26,686 nucleotides of DNA from Beroe ovata (GCA_946803715.1 CAMPET010000208.1:33157-59842), one strand, 5' to 3'; numbered from the stretch's first letter, positions 1-10,988 are shown. Translations and numbers: made by a program. The notes: a model not told the origin generated them from the sequence alone.

Positions 1-399
1 GCTCTTTCCTCCGTGTGTGTGTGTGTGTACTGTGTGTACAGTGTAATGTTAGATCATCGACTGTGATAGAGTACTCAGTAATACAAGTCGCTGTAGCGTT
101 ATTGTCACGTGACTGCAAAACTGACCAATGAGAGAAGGGTATGGCGCCTCTCAGTCTGCAACATGACACGTTGAACTACAAACAAGATCGTGTCAGTGTG
201 TGTTGAATGGGTGTGTATTGATTGTATGTAGTGAGAGTGTCTAATGAGTGAGTGTATCAATCATTTAGCTTATGATACAACTTATGGCGAGAGTCCGAGG
301 GACCTAGTATCATATTGTGTAGAGCGTGGTGACTGGTCTATAATAAAATAAAATAATTCAGTTCAAAGAACCTTTTGTTTTGTTTTATTCCTCATTTAA

Positions 400-431
<32 letters not shown>

Positions 432-1015
432 GATCAATTGATTAATATTGTACTTGAGTGTAATGGAAATCAAGTGGGCGGAAAGGAACAATCTGCTCAT
501 GGGGTGGGGTAAGGGTAAATCAAGTGGGCGGATAAATGGAGTGAGAACACAACAATCTGCTGATTGGGTGTGGTGAGGGTAGAGCAATAGTATGAGTTCA
601 TACATCCCCGGAGCTGCAATCACCTGTAAGTTGTCTGATAGTGCTGACCACTCAACACAGGAGGAAATGTCTCTACACCAGTCTGTTCTCGAGCAAGATG
701 CTCCGACTACGGGAACAGGGCAGTAACACACACAGACAGGCTGGAGTATGGGAGTCCCAAAATTGTACAGATCGACAGTCCTGAGATTTTATACTCGTGT
801 TCATTATTCTGTACATAATCGATATTTGTAGTATTTTTACACGAATCTGTTTCTATAGTCTCACCGATAGCGCTGAACTATTGAGTCTAACTTGATAACA
901 TATCTCAGAGTTATTCCCTCGTCTGCTCTTTTCAAATAACACAGTGTCTCGTTCATCCCAAGTGTAACTGAAACACGCGTTACAATAACCCCCCGCCCAC
1001 TTAGCACATGTTACC
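1..1015. other. Intergenic region upstream of the STPG1-like gene
   Basis: No convincing coding exon is seen here. It starts with a short GT microsatellite (about 13-28) and has a pure CA tract at 401-430. AATAAA-type signals near 342-352 on the plus strand could mark the 3' end of a gene lying left of the window. Positions 467-600 hold an imperfect local duplication: AATCAAGTGGGCGGA occurs at about 468 and 518, and CAATCTGCT at about 489 and 552. A CCAAT-like element is at about 124. Open frames on the minus strand here look like chance readings. Confidence 0.6.
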
Positions 1016-1023
1016 ATGACAAC
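1010..1023 (+). promoter_or_regulatory. X-box-like palindrome overlapping the STPG1 start codon
   Basis: The sequence GTTACCATGACAAC has one mismatch in the right half-site of the RFX consensus GTNRCC(N0-3)RGYAAC. The ATG of the STPG1-like gene lies in its centre. RFX factors are known regulators of ciliary genes. Use as a binding site here is inference, because similar motifs are common across the window. Confidence 0.4.
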
Positions 1024-1975
1024 AACAGCCGCTGGACGTGTTCTCACCGGTTCTAGACCTCTCCGTGACCCACCCTCTATCCCCTCTAAATACCAGACTT
1101 ATGTCATTGTGAACAATGAAAAGAAGGGGTTCAATTCAAGGCAGTGTCGGTTTAGTGACTATGACTATATCACAGAGAACCCAGGGCCGGGATCATATGC
1201 CAACAAGCAGTCGACATTGAGTAATGAAGAGGGGAAACCGAGCTGGTCCAAGAAGGGGCTAGGATCCTTTGCATCGTCTACAAAACGCTTCAAATCCACA
1301 GGAAGGTCCGCAGTGGTCGGTCCCGGTTCATACAACCACAGCCGACCGAGCAGTGATTTCAACAGGGCAGTGACCAGCTCTTTCCACAAACCAATCTGTA
1401 CTATGAAGAAGGAGGCGGTTGTGGGCCCCCCTCCCAACCACTACAACCCTGCCCCCCTTGCTCGAGCTGTGCCCTCTGCCGTGGCGAGTTTCAAATCCAA
1501 GACGCGGAGAAGTCACTCCATAGTGTCGGACAACTGCCCGGCTCCAGGGAGCTATGAGGTCAATGATACAGTCATCAAAACCACAATCAACCCCATAGGG
1601 TCCGTGTTCAATTCCAAAGTTAGGAGGGATATAAGGGAGAATGTGTCCCAAGTGCCGGGACCTGGCTCCTACGACCCGTATGTCCCGGCCGAATGCGAGG
1701 CCACTCCCTTCTACAGACTGCACTATCTTGCCATATCAGCCCCTGCTATGCCCCTGCCCAAAGCTAAGCCTATTCCCGGCCCGGGGGCCTATGACATAGT
1801 AGACTACGCCGGACCTAGGAAGAGTGGTGTGGCGAGTGCCAACTTCCTGTCTACACTGCCCAGGGGGACTGCTCTGGAGCCGTATAAACATGTCTCGCCC
1901 GGGCCTGCAGCATACAAACCCAACTCTGGGGGACGTCACTCTTTCATTTACAACTTCAAGGGAAGATGGATATAG
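1016..1975 (+). CDS. STPG1: Sperm-tail PG-rich repeat protein, STPG1 (MAPO2)-like
   Basis: Single-exon ORF of 319 aa. It carries seven SHIPPO/STPGR motifs: PGPGSY at 56-61, VGPGSY at 101-106, a degenerate GPPPNHY at 137-143, PAPGSY at 175-180, PGPGSY at 214-219, PGPGAY at 254-259 and PGPAAY at 295-300. The N-terminal NNEKKGFNSRQCRF resembles the EKKGFN segment of vertebrate STPG1, and the length is close to human STPG1 (about 334 aa). STPGR proteins are associated with axonemal microtubules and sperm tails, and STPG1 has also been linked to O6-methylguanine-induced apoptosis. The start is the first in-frame ATG and sits inside an RFX-like palindrome. No signal peptide or membrane segment is visible. 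Lack of introns is unusual beside its intron-rich neighbours and might reflect an old retroposition, though no poly(A) remnant is seen. Another STPG/ODF3 paralogue cannot be excluded. Confidence 0.85.
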   Translation: MTTTAAGRVLTGSRPLRDPPSIPSKYQTYVIVNNEKKGFNSRQCRFSDYDYITENPGPGSYANKQSTLSNEEGKPSWSKKGLGSFASSTKRFKSTGRSAVVGPGSYNHSRPSSDFNRAVTSSFHKPICTMKKEAVVGPPPNHYNPAPLARAVPSAVASFKSKTRRSHSIVSDNCPAPGSYEVNDTVIKTTINPIGSVFNSKVRRDIRENVSQVPGPGSYDPYVPAECEATPFYRLHYLAISAPAMPLPKAKPIPGPGAYDIVDYAGPRKSGVASANFLSTLPRGTALEPYKHVSPGPAAYKPNSGGRHSFIYNFKGRWI

Positions 1976-2651
1976 ACTCTATGTTATAGAGATGGCTGGA
2001 CTATTAGTGTATTATACCAGAGAAACTCATAGCTTCGTTTAGAGAAAACGTGATGGCGACATTTATATTGCATGAAACTTTGTACCAAACTAATGATTCT
2101 TGATAAGCATGTGTTGATCAAGTAATTTATTTAAAATTCGGAATTCCAGTATGTGTTTGATCAGATCGTGATTTTACTTTAGATTGTCGGTGTTTAACTT
2201 ACACTCTGTGCAATAACTTACACTCAGTGACTGCCACGTGTTTCCCATTGACAAGTACACTCCGATCTGCACTCAGCACATGAAGTTGAGTACAGAGCTC
2301 GGAATCACTCCGTGTCACCATGACAACAATCACCGACAACAACATCGTAACCATAGCAACACTAAAACATGACCACTGAAACAACAACAAACAAGCGACA
2401 TACAAGCAACAGTGGTTCACATTGTATTCTCTCTTTTGTGTCCAAACTGAATCAGATACATATCCTGATAAACTTGGATTAATTGACTATAGATTCGTCA
2501 TCGTATTTTAATGAACTGACAATACATCATTTGCCACTATTCGACACTCCTATTATTCTTGTAAATTATGAACTATTATTTTTCCTACTCACTAATGTGA
2601 ATATCTGTTATAGCATGTGTGAAGTTGTGACTTGAGAGAAAATGTAGCACG
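1976..2651. other. Intergenic region between the STPG1-like and XRRA1 genes
   Basis: About 680 bp holding the STPG1 3' UTR and the XRRA1 5' region. No coding exon is supported; the minus-strand frame at 2199-2420 has no recognisable content. It contains a perfect X-box match at 2347-2360 and a weaker relative near 2317. No clear AATAAA follows the STPG1 stop codon. Confidence 0.6.
2347..2360 (+). promoter_or_regulatory. RFX X-box match upstream of XRRA1
   Basis: GTAACCATAGCAAC fits the X-box consensus GTNRCC-N2-RGYAAC with no mismatch. It lies about 290 bp upstream of the XRRA1 start codon. A promoter role is inference; similar palindromes occur in introns of this window. Confidence 0.4.
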
Positions 2652-2950
2652 ATGAGTCAGCTCCAAGCGGCAGACTTTCTACCAGCATTCGATGGACTAA
2701 TCCCAGCGTTCCCTGCACACTCACTCACTCGCAAAAAACAAGTCCTCACCAAAGGTAACGATGTGATTATATCACCCATTTGATGAATGAATGGTAAGTT
2801 ATTGGTAACCATGGTAATTGTGTATGGTTACCATGGTAACCGTGTGTAACTACAGGTGGGGCATGGCTAGTGGAACATCAGGAGGCACAACACAGAAGAT
2901 ACCACAGTTTCCTACTCTATGACCAGGACTTTATACAGCACCGACAACAG

Positions 2951-2986
<36 letters not shown>

Positions 2987-5517
2987 NTACTAGAGAAGTT
3001 GCGAGTGCTTGTGTTAACAGCCAATGAAATAAAGACTCTCCCGTCTAACATGGCGTATCCAGCAGGTAAACTCTGACAACACTGTTTACATTGATAACCG
3101 TGTTAACAGTATGTTACCATGGCAACTCACCATGGTGATTCATGTCACTAAACTTCCCAAACTTCAGTTGACAATGATAACGCTGTTTACAAGAGATTCG
3201 ATAACTTGGAAGAGCTCTATCTAGACGATAACCATCTGTGCGATCTCTCTACTTTCGCAACACTCGGAGCTTTGAAAAAGNTCCGATAGCTACAGTTGTG
3301 AGCTCCATCTCCCCTGTTGTTGTTATCCAGTTCGCTACATGCAGTTTTACCACTGTACACTGTGTATACACTGTATTACTGTATGTACTGTATATACATT
3401 ATACACTGTATGTATATTGTACACTGTACACAGTGTATACACTGTATATACACTGTACACTGTGTATACTGTATACTATAATAGTTATCAATTACTTCTC
3501 ATAGGAGGATGAGAGACAGCAGTTGGGGGAGAAAGTTCTCGACGGGTATTTTCTCCTGAATTGTGCGAAGTTGGACGAACCTCAGGACATTTGCAGTATT
3601 GATATCTCTAATCAGGGTATGCAGGGTGTTAACAGTGTGTCTCTGTGTGTCTGTGTGTCTAGTGTCTGTGAGTCAGTGAGTGTCAGTGTGTGTGTTAATG
3701 TGTTGTCAGAGTGGTAACAGTTGACGTTGCAGGATTGACTGCTGCAAAAGAGGACGATTTTGATCTGTTTACCAATTTGTTCCACATCAACGCCGCTGAG
3801 AACAATCTCAAACTAGAGGTAACGTGTTCACGTGTTATCACGTGAACACCATGCTAACACCCGATTGGTCCTCGCTTGTACCATGTTATTTGCAGTGTCT
3901 ATCCGCATTCCCTGTGGTTCGTGAGATACAGTTCCAGTTTAATGGTTTGAGCAAAGTGAAACTATCTCCAGGCTTCTTCCCTCACTTAGACACATTGGAC
4001 TTGTCTTATAACCAGGTTTGAATGCATCCGCAATATGATGTTTCCATAACAGCCACAATGATCAAGATGATGTCCCAATCTCGTGTTGCTATAGCAACCA
4101 AATAGCAACATGTTTCAACCACAGGTTTCTCACAACGCTATATTGAACATCGGACTACTAGAGAAGTTACGAGTGCTTGTGTTAACAGCCAATGAAATAA
4201 AGACTCTCCCGTCTAACATGGCGTATCCAGCAGGTAAAATCTGACAACACTGTTTACATTGATAGCCGTGTTAACAGTATGTTACCATGGCAACTCACCA
4301 TGGTGATTCATGTCAGTAAACTTCCCAAACTTCAGTTGACAATGATAACGCTGTTTACAAGAGATTCGATAACTTGGAAGAGCTCTATCTAGACGATAAC
4401 CATCTGTGCGATCTCTCTACTTTCGCAACACTCGGAGCTTTGAAAAAGTGAGTCACACACTCACACCCTCACTTACACACTCACTTACACCCTCACTCAC
4501 ATTTAATCACTCGATCACTCACACACTCACTTACACCTTCATTCACACCCTCACTCACTTACACCCTGACCCACAAACTCACTCACACACTCACCCACTC
4601 ACTCATTCACTCACTCACTCACACCCTGACTCACAAACTCATTCACCCACTCTTTCCAACTCTCCCATTCCCTTTTCAGACTGAAGTATCTGAACCTGTC
4701 AAAGAACCATATTTACTACATCCCACATTTGCGAGTTTTGGGCTCTGCTATTGCACATGTCGAGGATTTTAAAACGGGAGCGAAGTCGGCGAAGTCACAA
4801 AAAACTAAGTCCCAGAGGTCAAGTCCTCACGACCTGGTCAGTAACTATAGCAACCATAGTAGCTATAGAGCTATAATAAGAGTAACCTAAGTTATAACTT
4901 AATAAGTAACCATAGTTACATTACCATACCACGTGATATCACAATATTCATCGATCCTAGGGTCTAAAGGAAGAGATTTCCATATCTGAATTTGGTCTCA
5001 CGAAGAGCAAGTTGACACCTCTTGACAAAACAAAGAAAGAACTGCCATCAGACGTGAGTAGTTAACAAGTTGTAACTATGGTGACATTGTAACCATGACA
5101 ACGTTGTAGTATACTGACTATATGACAGGAGATTGAGTCGTCACCAGAGGAGTCCCCAATCTCTGACATCAGCTCAGTGGAGGACGAAGAGAAACAGGAC
5201 ATAAGGGACGAGAAGCCGGAGTCCAGGGAGACACCCGTTGCCAGGGAAACGTCTGCTGACACTCCTGTGGTGAGAAGTAGCAGGTGAGACACCACTGGAA
5301 TTCCCTGCTGGTATGTAGAGGAGAACTCCTCATACAACTTGTTCTAATTATTATTATTACCTACTTCTCGACAACAATGTTTTGCAGTGTTGTGCCAGGC
5401 GGAGTCGCATCAGGAGGAAGCATAAAGAGCGGCATGGTGGAGAGAGATGTCAATAAGTCAACCAGCCCTGATGCTATCAAGAAAAACAAATTAAATGTGG
5501 AGTCCTACTTAGTGAGT

Positions 5518-5555
<38 letters not shown>

Positions 5556-8046
5556 TGTGTGTCTGTGTGTGTCTGTGTCTGTGTCTGTGTCTGTGTGTGT
5601 ATCTGTGTCTCTGTGTGTACTCTGTGCGTGTCTGATTGTAACACGATGCTAACGTTCACACCGATAGCTACCTCAGATTAGCGAGAGGCAATCCACAGCA
5701 GACACAACGTACCAGACAGCACCCATGCCCCTACAGCAACCATTCCCACAGCTACAGACTCTCATCCTTAGCAACAACGTGGTGAGTTTCCTAGCAACAT
5801 GTCACCATGGTTACATCTACTAGTAGTCTAGTCGTAGTAATCGATCTGTAAGCCAAGTCCTATTCTCCTCAGTATACACTTACTCCTGGTATGAGGTGAG
5901 GCACTAAACTGTGCTTATAATTTTGCTAAAGCTCGAGTTTTGCTGAGTGTGTTGCCCATAAGTTTTTGCAACATTTCACATCTAGTTGTTTGTGTGCAAT
6001 ATCCCGCCAGGAAAGCTAGCTAGCTAAATGATGGTATGATTTAGTGGTTGAGCTAGATGGAGAATAAAATCACTAAAAGAAAACCATCACGTATCTAGCC
6101 TGATTTTTCAAATTTGTCAGATATCTGAAGAAGAGGGCGTATTGGCGTGCGCACTGTGGCCCAAGCTGTGTCAACTGGTGCTGCACAATAACCCAGTGAT
6201 TAACCAGTGTAGAGGGTTGCCAATCCTACTGACACACGAGCTGACACTGAGGAATGGGATTACTATAATCAGATCTCCGCCCACTAAACTGAACAAGCCA
6301 GCTACAGTGACTGCCACTGCCAGCAGCAGGCGAGTGAAGGAGCCACCACGTGCGTTGCCAAGACAACCACACCCAGAGTTACTAGCACTGGAGTGTTGTC
6401 CCATTCTATCACTGCCACCACCCACCACTGTTAGAGGGAGAACAACTGCGGGCGGTCTCGTGACACCTCCTGGAACAACACATCCTAGGACAACACCTGC
6501 TGCTGGGACAACACCTGCTGCTGGATCAACACCTCCTAGGACAACACCTGCTGCTAGGACAACACCTGCTGCTAGGACAACACCTCCCCCTGGGACAGTT
6601 GTTGAGACAGTAGCTGGGACAACACCTGCTGCTGCTACAGTTGAGGATGTGCCAGTGGAAAGTGTAGAGGAGGGAGTGTTCCTAACTCAGGTTGACGACC
6701 AGGAGGCAGAGGAAGGGGGAAATGAGGAAAGATTGGGAAATGATGAGGAGAGATTGGCAGATGATGAGGAGAGATTGGGAAATGATGAGGATGATAGTGA
6801 ACCTGATATCATATCATACACTGCCAGTACTACAAAACTACCTGACATACCTGACAAGTACAAGGTAATGCATCACATGTACACAACATGGTACATGTGA
6901 AGTGTGTACATTGTGTACATAGTGTACATCATGCTGCACTAGCTTGTGCTCGACATTAGCTCACCGTGTCCACTCTGTTCAAAAGAGTAATTGCAATGTT
7001 TATCACAGGGATTTGAAGATTTGGTTGATGTAGACGACGACCCTGATGACTACATACCAGAGCACATACAGGTCAGCAGACATTCCCACATAACTATGTA
7101 TCGCGATAGCACAACCACAACAGATTGTTTGTATCACTCATCTACTACCAAATGACAGGCTGCTGTATCATCGTTAAGGAAAGCTCTTGAGAAGACAATG
7201 ATTTTGCCTGATATTTACAAACCAGTGTGTGATTCGGAGCGGCTTCCAGTTAAACACAGATACCGTGCTTGTAAGGTGGGTCACAAATAGTGTCACAAAG
7301 TGTGTCACAATGTGCTGCGCACTGGAATGCGTGTGACGCGCGCAAGAGTATTCTCTGAGAACACAGAATTTCAGCGCTCCAACACTTACGTTACCATAGC
7401 GATCAGCTATCACATGGTATGATAATACCACCAGGGAATACGAAATGTACCAGTTGGTAAGAAGATAGACAAGGATAAACCAGTGGGAGATGGATTACAT
7501 TTGATGAGATCTCATACAATAAATGAAGAGGGCGGTCTAGATACATTTGTTAGCAGCAGAGACAGGAAAATGCAGCGAAAAGGGCAGCGACTTCTGGATA
7601 AGGTTAATACACATAATGAAAACAGACTCTATTTTCAGTAATGAATCATATCTTATACATGAGTATAATATTCAGATACAGCAAAGATACAACAAGGTGC
7701 GGACAGACTGCTTACAGCAGAGGTCAGCGCTCTTACAAGATGTGAAGGGAACCGACCCTAGTCTAGATAGCTCCTTCACGCTGGAACAGATGGCTCCCAG
7801 TCTCTCTATTCTACCACGAACACGGACACAGGTAACACCATGGTAACACCATGGTAACAGGGGTTTCACTTTATTAACACCATGGTAACATGCATAAAAA
7901 CTTTATCCAAACTAAATTCTGTACGTGTCAGTCTATTGCAGGCGAGCACGTATGACTCTGACAGGATCAGTCACACGCCCTACACAGTACGCGAGGAAGA
8001 TCAGGATGATTCAATGTCGAGAGAAAGTTCACAGTACACTGTGTGA
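2652..8046 (+). CDS. XRRA1: XRRA1 homologue, leucine-rich repeat protein, 18 exons
   Basis: Exons: 2652-2754, 2856-2950, 3505-3616, 3733-3818, 3896-4015, 4125-4233, 4336-4447, 4680-4836, 4961-5053, 5129-5283, 5388-5511, 5668-5781, 6121-6864, 7009-7071, 7159-7275, 7435-7602, 7676-7831, 7942-8046. Phases agree throughout, giving 910 aa (human XRRA1 is about 790). Similarity follows human XRRA1 in order: DICSIDISNQ, leucine-rich repeats at about 110-275 (LEELYLDDNHLCDLSTFATL, LKYLNLSKNHIYYIPHL), a later LRR (LQTLILSNNV), LWPKLCQLVLHNNPV plus CRGLPILL (about 471-493), VFLTQV, PDKYKGFEDL and a C-terminal basic helix (residues 825-840). The human protein was named for X-ray resistance; its biochemical role is not settled, and scaffolding through LRRs is inference. 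Exon 13 encodes low-complexity Thr/Pro/Ala repeats and an acidic NDEERL repeat. A duplicate of exons 6-7 lies in intron 2 (see the repeat at 2988) and is left out of this model. Exon 12 could instead start at 5677. Confidence 0.9.
2827..2840 (+). repeat. Perfect X-box-type palindrome in XRRA1 intron 1
   Basis: GTTACCATGGTAAC is a perfect 14-bp palindrome and a perfect RFX X-box match. A second, slightly degenerate copy lies just before it, at about 2804-2817. The same 14-mer recurs at 8988-9001 and 10129-10142. Confidence 0.8.
2988..3280 (+). repeat. 293-bp copy of XRRA1 exon 6/7 block, bounded by N on both sides
   Basis: This block matches 4156-4448 over its full 293 bp with no indel and about four substitutions. 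It covers the 3' part of exon 6, all of intron 6 and exon 7. It is bounded exactly by single Ns at 2987 and 3281 and follows a CA tract. Its placement makes no sense for splicing: exon 2 already joins exon 3 (3505) in phase. The simplest reading is an allelic contig inserted during gap filling, not a biological exon duplication. Confidence 0.9.
3340..3482. repeat. TACACTGTAT-type self-complementary array in XRRA1 intron 2
   Basis: A run of variants of ACTGTATACACTGTA, many of them palindromic (TGTATACA, GTGTACAC). Open reading frames through it (Tyr/Thr/Leu-rich) are artefacts of the repeat. Confidence 0.75.
4085..4098 (+). repeat. GTTGCTATAGCAAC palindrome in XRRA1 intron 5
   Basis: Perfect 14-bp palindrome of the same family as GTTACCATGGTAAC, but with a CTATAG centre. 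Identical copies or close relatives occur at 13786-13799 and 4841-4854 (GTAACTATAGCAAC). Confidence 0.75.
4449..4665. repeat. ACTCACAC/ACTTACAC-rich low-complexity tract filling XRRA1 intron 7
   Basis: Intron 7 consists almost entirely of short pyrimidine/CA-rich units (CACTCACACCCT, CACTTACAC). Translation of it gives Thr/His/Leu/Ser nonsense. The intron ends with a clean polypyrimidine tract and CAG before exon 8 at 4680. Confidence 0.75.
5521..5632. repeat. GT microsatellite in XRRA1 intron 11
   Basis: Pure GT dinucleotides at 5521-5554 are followed by GTCTGTGT variants. The tract lies just downstream of the exon 11 donor at 5512. Confidence 0.9.
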
Positions 8047-8724
8047 TCAGTGAACACATACTGTGTACATACTGTGTACATATTGTGTGTACAATGTACA
8101 TACTGTATGTATACTAACAGTGTAACACAGTGTACAAATACACTGTGTATACTGCGTATTCCGCGTGAACATATCACGTGTATAGTTTGTGAGTCAGATT
8201 TTAATGATTTCAGAAAAGATCCATGCAAAAACTGTTTTTAGAAGAGAATCATTATGTAGATAACATATTGCATTCGACAGATCAAAATTTCATTCATAAT
8301 TCAATTATACAAAAATAGAAATATAAATTTACAGATCGGTAGGTATCGGCTAAGTGGGTCGCGAATGTGAATGCTGGATTTGCTCAATTCCGAGCTATAA
8401 AGTAAGTCGGAATCGGCCTAAATTAACTGCAGCCCGTAGGAAGTATAATTTACAAAGGAGCAGCGAACATTCCCATAATCTCACTTGATTTGTACAAATC
8501 TGCAGTCACTTCGCATTGTCGATACTTACACAGACATTTACACCGACAATCTTTGCATACTAAAGAAGAAGATACTAAGGTATCGCAATTTAAACTGCTT
8601 TTTAGTATGCAATAGTTTAAAACATGTTTTGAAAAAACATAGTATCTCGTATTTTAGCAGCTTGCTGCTTTATTTTCGTTCATCCCACATATTGTACGGA
8701 CTCCCTGTTCGAATTTCATGCAGT
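8047..8724. other. Intergenic region between XRRA1 and the amidohydrolase
   Basis: About 680 bp. Positions 8050-8150 hold a TACTGTGTACA self-complementary repeat like the one at 3340. The remainder is AT-rich with no recognised exon. The frame open at 8485-8724 upstream of the chosen amidohydrolase start shows no family similarity. No clear poly(A) signal for XRRA1 was found. Confidence 0.6.
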
Positions 8725-10988
8725 ATGCAGCTGACTCTAGCGTTTATTAATGCGCGGCTCTGGAATCCGCCGAGTACGTGCAGATCTGTGCACGTGCACA
8801 CTGATGTTACCATGGCAACAGCTCTGGGTGTGGTGGGAAGTAGAATCAGTGTAATTGGAAGTGAAGAGGAAGTGCTGGCACACTGTGGCGATCTTACTCG
8901 TGTTATTGATGCTCAACACGGACTACTCATTCCAGGTACCAACTCCAAGTGTTATTGGCCATGTGATACAGTGCTGTCATGGTAATGGTTACCATGGTAA
9001 CTATGTTAGTAGTAGCTTAAGCTAATGGTAGTCATGGTTACACAGTTAGTCATGGTTACACTGTTTACAGGGTTCACTGATTGTCACGTTCATTTTCTGG
9101 ACGGTGGTTATCGACTGCTATCCGTTTCCCTGAGGGAGTGTAAGAATAGGGAAGAGTTTGTGAAGGTGCTATCTGACCACATTGCCACACTGACACCTGG
9201 CACCTGGGTGTTAGGTGGGAACTGGGACCATCAGCAGTGGGGCGGACTCCTACCAGACAAGTCGTGGGTAATAGCAGTTCACCATTTGTCTTCATCATGC
9301 GTGAACTTAGCTCATTTCACATATTCTCCTTTATATCACTTATCAGTCCACTATATATAAGTCCACACTATAGCCCAGTCCTGCATGTTTGTACGAAGTT
9401 CTCCCTCCTCATGCCACTCCCATACCAGTGATATCACTGATATCACTGATACAAAGCACCCTTGTACACAGATAGACAGCATATCTCCACACAACCCAGT
9501 GTGGCTGAACAGACAAGACGGACACATGTACCTGGCGAACAGTGCGGCAATGAAACTGGCCGGTGTGGACGCCACTACCCCGGATCTTCCAGGGGGAACA
9601 GTTGTTAGGATGGAGGGTGGGCGTGAGCCGAGCGGCATATTCAAGGATAATGCAACTAACTGGTGAGATCAGTGATGCTGCGCAAAGTATCATCTGTTTT
9701 TATGGAGTTTCTATCATCTATGGTAACCCATTTCTCCAACTTCTAGTTCTACCCTCACACCCGCAGGATTGTGCGAGCTATCCCGCCACGTCAACACGAA
9801 GAGTGCTGCGCGGCTCTGGAGGCAGCAATGTCCTATGTTGCTGCACGTGGTGTTACCAAGGTGCATACCATGGTAACCGTGGACTGTCACAGTGGACTGT
9901 GGCCTAGCAACATGGGTAGAGATGCAGATAAGCAGGACGTGGAGCTAGCGTTCAGTGAAGTGAAACTTTACAGGGAGTTCATGAAGCAACGCAAACTGAA
10001 GACTAGAATAAGAGCTGCGCTGCCTGTAGCTGCCTGGAGACGGGTAATGAGTGAGATGCTGGGGGAGGAAAACATCTTAAATCAGAGTAACCATGGTAAC
10101 GGTCTTAGTAACCATGATGAAAGCGATAGTTACCATGGTAACGGTCTAAGTGACCAATGTAACAGTATGGAAAGGAGGAGAAAGTATCAGATGCTGGATC
10201 CTGATGAATTTCTACAGCTGGGGGTTCTCAAAGCACAGATGGATGGCAGTCTCGGCACTCACACTGCGGCATTTCATGAGGATTACACAGATACACCGGG
10301 GTACAAGGGGGACTTTATTTGGGATCCTGCCATTCTGACTGAGCATGTACAAAATGCAGCACACAATGGTTTAGATGTGTGTGTCCATGCTATAGGTGAT
10401 CATGCAAACACTGTCACTCTAGACATGTTTGAGACGGTTTCTCACAGACTAGGAGATGATTTCTCTGCAAGATTTAGGATTGAACACGCCCAGCACCTGA
10501 GAAAGTGTGACATACCTCGATTCGGTAGTCTGAATGTAGTAGCATCCATGCAGATGTCGCATCTAGCTGACGACGGTTGCTGGGCAACCGGAGCTATAGG
10601 GCAGGACCGAATGCGAACATCCTGGCCGATGAAGTCACTGCTAGACAGTGGAGCGGTTGTAGCACTTGGATCTGATTGGTTCGTAGCCGAGCCATCCCCG
10701 CTGCAGGGAATATACGATGCAGTTACTCGCAACACGCGTGATGGAGGAGAGGGAGTCGTGGAAGAGGAGAGAGTTAGCGTGGAAGAGGCGCTCATTGGGT
10801 ACACCAGTGGAGCAGCATACGCTGCTCATGAAGAAGACAGGAGGGGCATGCTGGGAGTTGGGATGCTGGCAGATCTCGTGCTGTTAGATAGGGACATATT
10901 GGACATTGCGATAGAGGACATCATGAAAACAAGGGTTATAACCACTGTTGTTAACGGAGAAATTGTGTTCGATGTTAACAATCCATGA
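8725..10988 (+). CDS. YtcJ-type metal-dependent amidohydrolase (Amidohydro_3), 4 exons
   Basis: Exons 8725-8935, 9071-9267, 9472-9662 and 9767-10988 join in phase to give 606 aa. The order of elements is that of YtcJ-like amidohydrolases: an N-terminal strand ([11 protein letters not shown]), [11 protein letters not shown]...[13 protein letters not shown], the metal-binding HVH at 76-78, a conserved lysine in [14 protein letters not shown] (K355), HAIGD (H407), RIEHAQ (H440) and LGSDWF (D503), then a C-terminal cap with [13 protein letters not shown]. These are the expected ligands of a binuclear or mononuclear metal site hydrolysing amide or related C-N bonds; the substrate is unknown. No signal peptide is visible, so it is probably cytosolic. 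Residues about 305-334 are an Asn/His/Gly-rich insert built from X-box-like palindromes. An alternative start at 8811 (perfect Kozak ACCATGG) would remove the first beta strand, so 8725 is preferred. An AATAAA signal is at 11063. Confidence 0.92.
8806..8819 (+). promoter_or_regulatory. X-box/Kozak-type palindrome inside amidohydrolase exon 1
   Basis: GTTACCATGGCAAC is a perfect X-box match and encodes Val-Thr-Met-Ala-Thr in frame. Its centre ACCATGG is also an ideal Kozak context, so the internal Met (8811) could be a secondary start. Function is inference. Confidence 0.4.
8988..9001 (+). repeat. Perfect GTTACCATGGTAAC palindrome in amidohydrolase intron 1
   Basis: Second perfect copy of the 14-mer. 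It is followed by half-site relatives (TCATGGTTAC at about 9032 and 9050) within the same 135-bp intron. Confidence 0.8.
10087..10142 (+). repeat. Two palindromes forming a 42-bp tandem duplication in coding sequence
   Basis: GTAACCATGGTAAC (10087-10100) and GTTACCATGGTAAC (10129-10142) are each followed by ACGGTCTWAG, a duplication with a 42-bp period. They are translated as HGNGLS twice, in a loop between conserved blocks of the amidohydrolase. The reading frame is intact. Confidence 0.85.

Noticed and set aside
2988-3280. Genuine tandem duplication of LRR exons in XRRA1
   Set aside because: Ns bound the copy exactly, exon 6 is cut at its 5' end, it interrupts the exon 2-3 junction, and the intron is copied with only a few substitutions; an assembler placement is simpler.
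8485-8724. Longer N-terminus for the amidohydrolase
   Set aside because: The frame is open upstream but has no family similarity; the conserved first strand begins directly after the Met at 8725.
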